From Pachypanchax playfairii (lineage: Eukaryota; Chordata; Actinopteri; Cyprinodontiformes; Aplocheilidae): DNA of 64,000 nt. Positions within the stretch are counted from its first letter, which is position 1, and every line of letters begins with the position of its first letter. The DNA lies in NCBI GenBank assembly GCA_006937955.1, contig SSNP01000255.1:430382-494381 (forward strand). Direction: 5' to 3'. The notes under the pieces were generated by a model that was given only the letters and a program-made list of their open reading frames with translations, searched no databases and was not told the origin of the DNA. The position numbers and the translations under genes were made by a program. Shown here piece after piece: positions 59,301-64,000 of this stretch.

Positions 59301-60973
59301 ATCTCCTGTAGAGGGTTCTAGCTGTGGACAGGAAGGATCTCCTGTAGAGGGTTCTAGCTGTAGACAGGAAGGATCTCCTGTAGAGGGTTCTAGCTGTGGA
59401 CGGGAAGGATCTCCTGTAGGAGGGATCTCCTGTAAGCGGTTCTAGCTGTAGACAGGAAGGATCTCCTGTAAGCGGTTCTAGCTGTAGACAGGAAGGATCT
59501 CCTGTAAGAGGTTCTAGCTGTAGACAGGAAGGGTCTCCTGTAACGGGTTCTAGCTGTAGACAGTAAGGATCTCCTGTAAGAGGTTCTAGCTGTAGACAGG
59601 AAGGATCTCCTGTAGAGGGTTCTAGCTGTGGACGGGAAGGATCTCCTGTAGAGGGTTCTAGCTGTAGACAGGAAGGATCTCCTGTAGAGGGTTCTAGCTG
59701 TAGACAGGAAGGATCTCATGTAACACGTTCTAGCTGTAGACAGGAAGGATCTCCTGTAAGAGGTTCTAGCTGTAGACAGGAAGGATCTCCTGTAGAGGGT
59801 TCTAGCTGTGGACGGGAAGGATCTCCTGTAGGAAGGATCTCCTGTAAGAGGTTCTAGCTGTAGACAGTAAGGATCTCCTGTAAGAGGTTCTAGCTGTAGA
59901 CAGGAAGGATCTCCTGTAAGAGGTTCTAGCTGTAGACAGTAAGGATCTCCTGTAAGACGTTCTAGCTGTAGACAGGATGGATCTCCTGTAAGGGGTTCTA
60001 GGTGTGGACAGTAAGGATCTCCTGTAGAGGGTTCTAGCTGTAGACACGAAGGATCTCCTGCAGAGGGTTCTAGCTGTGGACAGGAAGGATCTCCTGTAAG
60101 GGTTCTAGCTGTAGACGGGAAGGATCTCATGTAGAGGGTTCTAGCTGTAGACAGGAAGGATTTCCTGTAGAGGGTTCTAGCTGTGGACGGGAAGGATCTC
60201 CTGAAGATGGTTCTAGCTGTGGACAGGAAGGATATCCTGTAGAGGGTTCTAGCTGTGGACAGGAAGGATCTCCTGTAGAGGGTTCTAGCTGTAGACACAA
60301 AGGATCTCCTGCAGAGGGTTCTAGCTGTAGACAGGAAGGATCTCCTGTAAGGGGTTCTAGCTGTAGACAGGAAGGATCTCCTGTAAGGGGTTCTAGCTGT
60401 AGACGGGAAGGATCTCCTGTAAGGGGTTCTAGCTGTAGACAGGATGGATCTCCTGTAAGAGGTTCTAGCTGTAGACAGGAAGGATCTCCTGTAAGAGGTT
60501 CTAGCTGTAGACAGGAAGGATCTCCTTTAGCGGGTTTAGACCGTATTGCTTATATGGATGAAAACAACATCATTGTCCAGGTCAGAGCTTCTTATTGTTT
60601 ACTCACCAGGGGTCCTGGTTGTATCTGTGGTAGAGCACATGGTGTCCCATTTTCATCAAGCACTTCAAAGATCATGAAGGCTGAGTTTATGTGTCGGTTT
60701 GGCCCCTCCTCCTGATAGGCCTCTGCTCGGACCCCCACTTCCATGCTGTAAGAAAAATATCCCATCTGTATTTCTCTACCTCTTCTATTGGCCACCTCTA
60801 CACAGTCCCGCCCACCAAGCTTTCGGAATCTTGATGACTGTTTTTGGACACACCTGTTTTTGAAGGTATAGTTGACTATAGACCTCAGGAGCAGCCTGTC
60901 ACCAACTTGAGACGGGCCTCTGAAAGTAAACATGTCGATGGTGCGGAGAGTCGGGTGGGCCTGACAAAGACGA
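47145..60973 (-). CDS. acot11: acot11-like acyl-CoA thioesterase (3' part, 9 exons)
   Basis: Cytosolic or mitochondrial hydrolase of long-chain acyl-CoA with two hotdog domains and a C-terminal START lipid-binding domain. Exons in transcript order: 60973-60854, 60745-60607, 54692-54637, 53550-53484, 49103-49020, 48942-48809, 47832-47665, 47576-47453, 47363-47145. They sum to 1111 bp: one leading base, 369 codons and a TAG stop. All introns are GT-AG and the phases join. The start lies in hotdog 2 (RLCQAHPTLRTIDMF, FRGPSQVGDR, RHINSAFMIF). The linker GERRFQEAVARKKIRLDRKY and VYLSYNNVSALKML favours ACOT11 over ACOT12. The START domain runs from VRLYTLE to the end. The first hotdog and the N-terminus are missing and probably lie beyond 64000. 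A fish-specific acot11/acot14 paralogue is possible. The introns carry very large tandem arrays. Confidence 0.88.
47453..47576 (-). CDS. acot11: acot11-like exon: START domain
   Basis: 124 bp encoding DPYVVALRSVSLASHPPFEG, YNRGEVLCAGFTILETKNKS and L. Acceptor ctccttag, donor CTG|gtcagg. Confidence 0.92.
47665..47832 (-). CDS. acot11: acot11-like exon: START domain, with extra loop
   Basis: 168 bp encoding KCELIHRVDDDDFIYRVVTP, a loop HQGAAGSPTHSNQGDGN and LQDFILLASKRKPCGSG. The loop is about eight residues longer than in the human protein as I recall it. A 35-bp segment here could be misread as an intron but it stays in frame. Acceptor gaaccag, donor GG|gtcagt. A 12-bp tandem array ends about 25 bases from the acceptor. 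Confidence 0.88.
47857..48587. repeat. 12-bp minisatellite in acot11-like intron
   Basis: About 61 copies of GTGGAGTATCAT with AGGAGT, TAGAGT and CAC for CAT variants. The CAC variants cluster at 48180-48350 and 48470-48580. The array ends about 25 bases from the acceptor of exon 47665-47832. The unit is four codons, so 247- and 250-codon frames are open on both strands (EYHV and MILH repeats); neither is a gene. Confidence 0.95.
48809..48942 (-). CDS. acot11: acot11-like exon: START domain
   Basis: 134 bp encoding VRLYTLEQKSMLSFKVEAEA and FCLLADLSNRTSWDTHYK. Acceptor gtcacag, donor AA|gtaacg. The strand-helix pattern and TSWDTHYK fit START domains. Confidence 0.92.
49020..49103 (-). CDS. 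acot11: acot11-like exon: start of START domain
   Basis: 84 bp, 28 codons: VYLSYNNVSALKMLAAKKKW and RLSTEKDQ. Acceptor tgttcag. The donor reads CAG|gttcga, weak at positions +3 to +6. The next intron is 77 bp. Confidence 0.92.
49864..49960 (+). repeat. fish interspersed repeat fragment
   Basis: AATGGTAAATGGCGTGTACT to GTCATTCACCCATTCACAC, a motif set I associate with widespread fish repeats, leading into (CA)n. Confidence 0.55.
49976..50261 (-). repeat. 290-bp GT-associated repeat, copy 5 (inverted)
   Basis: Same orientation as copy 4, with (CA)n on both sides. It sits inside the split copy of the 600-bp repeat. Confidence 0.87.
51021..51990 (-). repeat. 570-bp interspersed repeat, copy 2, split
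   Basis: Complement of the copy at 62390-62945. Starts TTAAAGAGGCCATTTCATAC and ends ACTAAAGACATTACGTGGAA, short inverted ends like those of the 62-kb copy. A LINE tail is inserted at 51540-51884. Confidence 0.78.
51540..51884 (+). mobile_element. L2/Rex-like LINE 3' end, nested
   Basis: A decayed ORF end reads VIPQWWNDLPNSV, APTFKSRLKTHLFKEHFQS and a stop. A 3' UTR with AAGTCGCTTTGGATAAAAGC and TCTGCTAAATGA follows, then (GTA)n. GTAA occurs at 51536-51539 and 51885-51888 as a short target duplication. Confidence 0.8.
52725..53483. other. acot11-like intron, (AAT)n only
   Basis: No exon seen. A (AAT)n microsatellite of about 19 units occupies 53251-53307. Confidence 0.6.
53484..53550 (-). 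CDS. acot11: acot11-like exon: interdomain linker
   Basis: 67 bp encoding KYIISCKQSEVPLSVPWDPR and NQ, close to the ACOT11 consensus. Acceptor gtttcag, donor CAG|gtgatg. Confidence 0.92.
53551..54636. other. acot11-like intron, no feature seen
   Basis: No repeat or coding feature that I can support. Confidence 0.4.
54637..54692 (-). CDS. acot11: acot11-like exon: interdomain linker
   Basis: 56 bp encoding EGERRFQEAVARKKIRLD plus AG of an arginine codon. Its phase fits both neighbouring exons exactly. Acceptor tttatag, donor AG|gtgaaa. It is easily missed because it is short and follows a 5.9-kb intron that is nearly all satellite. Confidence 0.92.
55040..55117 (-). mobile_element. LINE 3' tail at the edge of the 36-bp satellite
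   Basis: TTATTGATCCATGAAGGGAA, then TGTGGTAACTCAGTGTTTTT and TCAGAGACTCATTC matches the tail that borders the five-copy 36-bp repeat at 37440-37500. Confidence 0.7.
55118..60531 (-). repeat. 36-bp satellite array, about 150 copies
   Basis: Tandem copies of AGGAAGGATCTCCTGTAGAG GGTTCTAGCTGTGGAC over 5.4 kb. Common variants are GTAGAC, GGGAAG, CACGAAG, ATGTAGAG, CTGCAGAG and TAAGAGG. Short truncated units (GTAGGAAGGATCTCCTG near 56185, 59418 and 59830) and 35-bp units shift the frame. Blocks of variants recur, for example around 57240-57640, pointing to segmental duplication inside the array. The unit is 12 codons (RRSFLSTARTLY on the minus strand), so long frames are open. One unknown base near 56501 shows uncertain assembly. 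It fills the acot11-like intron 54693-60606. Confidence 0.96.
60607..60745 (-). CDS. acot11: acot11-like exon: end of hotdog domain 2
   Basis: 139 bp encoding MEVGVRAEAYQEEGPNRHIN, SAFMIFEVLDENG and PQIQPGPL. Acceptor cttacag, donor CTG|gtgagt. The 36-bp satellite begins about 70 bases into the following intron. Confidence 0.93.
60854..60973 (-). CDS. acot11: acot11-like exon: hotdog domain 2
   Basis: 120 bp. One base completes the preceding serine codon, then RLCQAHPTLRTIDMFTFRGP, SQVGDRLLLRSIVN and YTFKN follow. Acceptor ctgtcag, donor AG|gtgtgt. FRGPSQVGDR is a hallmark of ACOT11/12 hotdog 2. Confidence 0.93.
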
Positions 60974-60999
60974 CTGACAGAAAGACAGAATGAGTTAAA

Positions 61000-61533
61000 A
61001 CTGAGAGAAATTAAACAACTTCCTGCTTCTCTGATAAACATCAGACCTTTTAAGACAGAAAACAGCAACAAGTTGATACGTTCATGCTCTCACAAAGGCT
61101 GAGTTACACCTGCTCAATAACGTTAGTTCAGCGCCCCCTACTGGCTGGCTGCAGTACGTTTTATGTTCTACCCCTTTACCTATAGTCATTGTTTTCAGGC
61201 ACTGACTCTTTTTTAATTTGTATAGTTCTTACACTGATATTGTTTGTTTAAATATTCATTTTATGTTTAGTTGTAATTAGTTATTTGATGCTATAAAAAC
61301 AATGATGATTGCTTGCAGTTGAGTGGGTGGGATTTTAAACATTGCTACTGCTCAGTCTCTGGTTCAGGAGATAAAAGATGGCTTCCATCCTTTGAAACTT
61401 TGGTTGAAAGTTGTATAATTTCATCTGCTAATGTTCTTTTTCCTTTTCAGGGGCTCATAGAAAACAGAAAATCCTTTTTTAAAAGTCTACAGATGAAAAG
61501 ATAAATTAGTAATCATTTCCTATTAAAGCTCTT
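61000..61533. other. acot11-like upstream intron, no feature seen
   Basis: No further acot11 exon is recognisable in either frame set. Confidence 0.4.
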
Positions 61534-62384
61534 TGTCATGCCTGGAGGTTAGTTGCGAACTCTGATGTAGACCCAGAACCTCAGACACACACACAGGAGT
61601 CTCGGAATCAGTGTAACAGTGTTTAATATTTACAGTGCAGGTGATAAACAACAAAGCAGAGATATTGCGACAGGTCTGGAGATCCGGGACTGGAGCGTCG
61701 AAGGAGGAGATCTGATTGTGGAGGAGAGACAGGTTTGTGACGAGTTGATGTTCATATGAGGATGGTTCAGGTTGCGGTGCGTGGGGAGTGTGCTCACAGA
61801 ACTTACAGTGCGGGAAGGCAGGCGGTGCGAGGAGGAGAGACTGAGGAACCAGCAGTGGTGGTGGTGTTTTCTGCAGAGGGTTATGATGGTACAGATAATC
61901 CAGGGTAGAGAGTTGGTTTCCAGGAGTCCAGGAGAAGCAGGGGTGACAGCGATGTTGGGTCCTGACCAGGACAGGTGCGGGAGATCCAGAGGAGAACAGA
62001 GACAGACCAGGACCAGGGAGAAGGAGACGGTCGTGCCAGACCACGACGGAACCAGGAGCCCTCCGGACGGCGCGGCAGACGGCCAGCACAATGGAGGCGC
62101 TCAGGACCAGGACAAGGACTAGGAGAGGGAAGGAGAGGATCAGGTAAGTACACTAGCTACTAGAGTTGTGATCAGACTATAATAGTCAGGCCACACGTTA
62201 CCACATTAAGTGTTGTAACAAACTGGCGTCTGTCTCCAGTTCCTCCTCTGCTTAAATACCCAGCCACAGAGGGCTGGGTAACGAGCCGCACCTGGAACCA
62301 CTGATCAGCTGCTGCCACGCCCTGCAATGAGAGGTTAGTCTATCCAAAAACAAACACCATACACCAACAGCTGAGAACCTGACA
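61534..62384 (-). mobile_element. solo LTR, 851 bp
   Basis: Starts TGTCATGCCTGGAGG and ends GAGAACCTGACA, flanked by the 5-bp duplication CTCTT (61529-61533 and 62385-62389). Same ends and similar length to 33740-34623. Open frames inside (for example 61523-62089) are proline- and arginine-rich noise. Confidence 0.85.
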
Positions 62385-62389
62385 CTCTT

Positions 62390-62945
62390 TTAAAGAAGCC
62401 ATTACGTGAAAAATAGTTGTTCTGAGGTTTCTGTTGAATATTTTAGCTCCACAGGTGTTCTTACCTTCATAGTGGGTGTGAAAACAGGTCAACAACTTCT
62501 CTTTCAGTTTTAATCTCTCAAACTACGCAGGTGGTGATAAAACCCGAGTTCTCCCGAGTTGTAACGGCCTGTATCTGTTACATCACAACTCCTTTGTTCG
62601 TTAGTATTCATCAGCTCCTGCAGTTGAAACCACGCCTAGCATGCTGCTAGCTAAAAGCTGTTAGCATAAACTCGTATCAAACTGGAAGAGACTACGTGCG
62701 CTGTTGCCATGCACAGCGGGGCAGGAAACAGTAAACCTTGCTCGGATAGGCTAGTTTGTTAACCAATCTGAGTCCAGCAAATTCAAATAATGAATATTAA
62801 TGAGTTGCTACCCGAAGCCTTGATGCAGACAGATTGAAAGGTCTGTTAATCAGTGTTTCCTGATGTTTTTTAGATATTAAATGTTTCATATTACTGGTTA
62901 ATACTTAAGAAATAACCACAAAGTCCTGAAATGTGTATGAAATGA
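62390..62945 (+). repeat. 570-bp interspersed repeat, copy 3, complete
   Basis: From TTTAAAGAAGCCATTACGTG to TGAAATGACCTCTTTAAA. The ends are imperfect inverted repeats, so it is probably a non-autonomous DNA element. It carries AAACTACGCAGGTGG and CCACGCCTAGCATGCTGCTA. Confidence 0.75.
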
Positions 62946-63054
62946 CCTCTTTAAAATATTTATAATGATTTTTCTTTATGGTGTTCAATGCTTTTCTTTG
63001 TTGTTGATCGTTCGGTATGATTATTTTTTGAACACAGCTATTTTTTTCTGGGTA

Positions 63055-63200
63055 ATAGGTCAGTCACCAGATCTGAACCAATTGAACATGCATTTCCTTT
63101 ACTTAAGACGAAACTTTGGACAGAAAGGCCCACAAATCCAGCAGCTGAAGGCTGCAGCTGTAAAGGCCTGGCAGCCGAGGAAAACCAGCATCTGATAAAG
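63055..63200 (+). pseudogene. Tc1-like transposase C-terminal fragment
   Basis: GQSPDLNQLNMHFLYLRRNF, QQLKAAAVKAWQ and a stop after KTSI resemble the SPDLNPIEH..LLK block of a Tc1 transposase. Short and decayed. Confidence 0.6.
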
Positions 63201-64000
63201 TCCATGTGACTGTTCCCCGAAAAAGTTTATATCAGAGTATTAGAAATGAACATTTTATTTTCAGTTATTGGCTTTTTTAACAAACAAAAATTAAAATAGT
63301 AATTTAAAAAAAAAGAATGTCACTTTTTAAAAAATATTTAAATTTTTGTTTGTTATAGTGTTCAAATAAACAACTACTACTACTACTACTTTTGAGCCCC
63401 TGAAGTGACGGGATTGTGTTAAAAATGGCTTTAGTTTCATTCAACCCACTGAATTAAAACTAAAAGTCTGAACTTCATCTGAGTTGTTTCATTTATAACT
63501 TCTTGTATCATGTAAACAACTAAAATTTACAGTTGGGTTCAAATATTTATGGATTTAACTGTAAATGCCAGTAGAATATTTGAGGCTTCTACAGCTGCCC
63601 TGAGCAGCAGGAGGACCTGGATGCTGGTGGGTGCAACCGGACCCAGAGGCAGCAGCTCTATGGACAGAGTCTCTATTCCATGAGCTGGACCTCCAGTCGG
63701 TGACTACATGGTGTATGGATGGACTGTAACACCTCTGCTGTTCATTGTGCATTTAAATGTAATTCTAAAACACAAAATCCATAAACTCAGAAGCTGTTTT
63801 CTCCTTGAAAAATGTTTGGATTTGTACAGCATGCGTGCAGCTTTTTTACATAACAGCACATATAATTAATCCACAAACAGCACGTATTGTTGTAAGGCCT
63901 TAGACTGGTGGTCCTACAAAGAGGGTTTCATAGAAAATCTTGGATCAGACCATCGACGTGGTCTCGAGCTTCACAAAGGACCACGTACATGAGAGTTCAT
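63201..64000. other. no feature seen
   Basis: AT-rich DNA with a short (ACT)n at 63371-63390. No acot11 exon or other gene is recognisable to the end of the window. Confidence 0.4.

Noticed and set aside
55153..60298. Several 150-355 codon frames with RRSFLSTARTLY repeats
   Set aside because: They are satellite translations. The unit derives from a LINE ORF end but the array itself shows no gene structure.
61523..62163. Cluster of frames of 60-188 codons on both strands
   Set aside because: They lie inside the second minus-strand solo LTR. Low-complexity composition and no homology.
63555..63752. Candidate upstream acot11 exon (SIELLPLGPVAPTSIQ on the minus strand)
   Set aside because: It only superficially resembles the SVELVLPPHAN motif. 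The GNTFGGQIMAW block that should follow is absent.

Overview
The window is nuclear DNA of a teleost fish. It shows spliced vertebrate genes with GT-AG introns, Tc1 elements with long inverted repeats, hAT and L1/L2-type elements, solo LTRs, (GT)n microsatellites and long minisatellites. Two protein-coding genes are present and they converge tail to tail. Everything else is repeat-rich intron or intergenic DNA. There is one assembly gap (21686-22144), plus single unknown bases near 31449 and 56501.

The plus strand carries the 3' two thirds of lrp5, the Wnt co-receptor LDL-receptor-related protein 5. I resolve 22 coding exons between 3732 and 43889. They encode beta-propeller 2, EGF2, propeller 3, EGF3, propeller 4, EGF4, three LDLR class A repeats, one membrane helix and a PPPSP-motif tail. 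The exons for the signal peptide, propeller 1 and EGF1 lie before the window. Lrp5 and not lrp6 is indicated by the juxtamembrane SGTPHVPLNFI segment and the DLNSDSDPYPPPPTP tail. The phases of all 22 exons join without a break. Four introns appear extra relative to the mammalian LRP5/LRP6 exon plan as I remember it. Propeller 3 carries a duplicated hexapeptide and changes at remembered ligand-contact positions.

The minus strand carries the 3' half of an acot11-like gene, an acyl-CoA thioesterase with hotdog and START domains. Nine exons run from 60973 down to the stop codon at 47145. They encode the end of the second hotdog domain, the linker and the whole START domain. Its 5' exons are not recognised in 61-64 kb and presumably lie beyond the window. 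The stop codons of the two genes are about 3.3 kb apart, and both have candidate poly(A) signals in between.

Layout: 1-1665 is a 39-bp minisatellite. 1.7-3.6 kb holds a LINE tail and a Tc1 copy with two nonsense codons. 3.7-5.7 kb holds four lrp5 exons and a short inverted-repeat element. 5.7-14.9 kb is an intron with a hAT derivative, three copies of a (GT)n-associated repeat and a 2.6-kb 30-bp minisatellite. 15.2-19.4 kb has lrp5 exons around a second Tc1 and an L2-like 3' end. 19.9-34.8 kb is a 15-kb intron holding a third Tc1 with a LINE piece and the gap, a hAT with a solo LTR inside it, a nearly full-length L1 and another solo LTR. 34.8-43.9 kb holds the remaining lrp5 exons. 43.9-47.1 kb is the two 3' UTRs and the intergenic stretch. 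47.1-61 kb is acot11-like, with a 12-bp array, a triply nested hAT and a 5.4-kb 36-bp satellite in its introns. 61.5-62.4 kb is a third solo LTR.

The most notable observation is that the 36-bp satellite appears to be an amplification of the last 12 codons of a non-LTR retrotransposon ORF. A five-copy version with the same 3' tail sits in an lrp5 intron. The longest open reading frames in the window are artefacts of minisatellites whose units are multiples of three bases.
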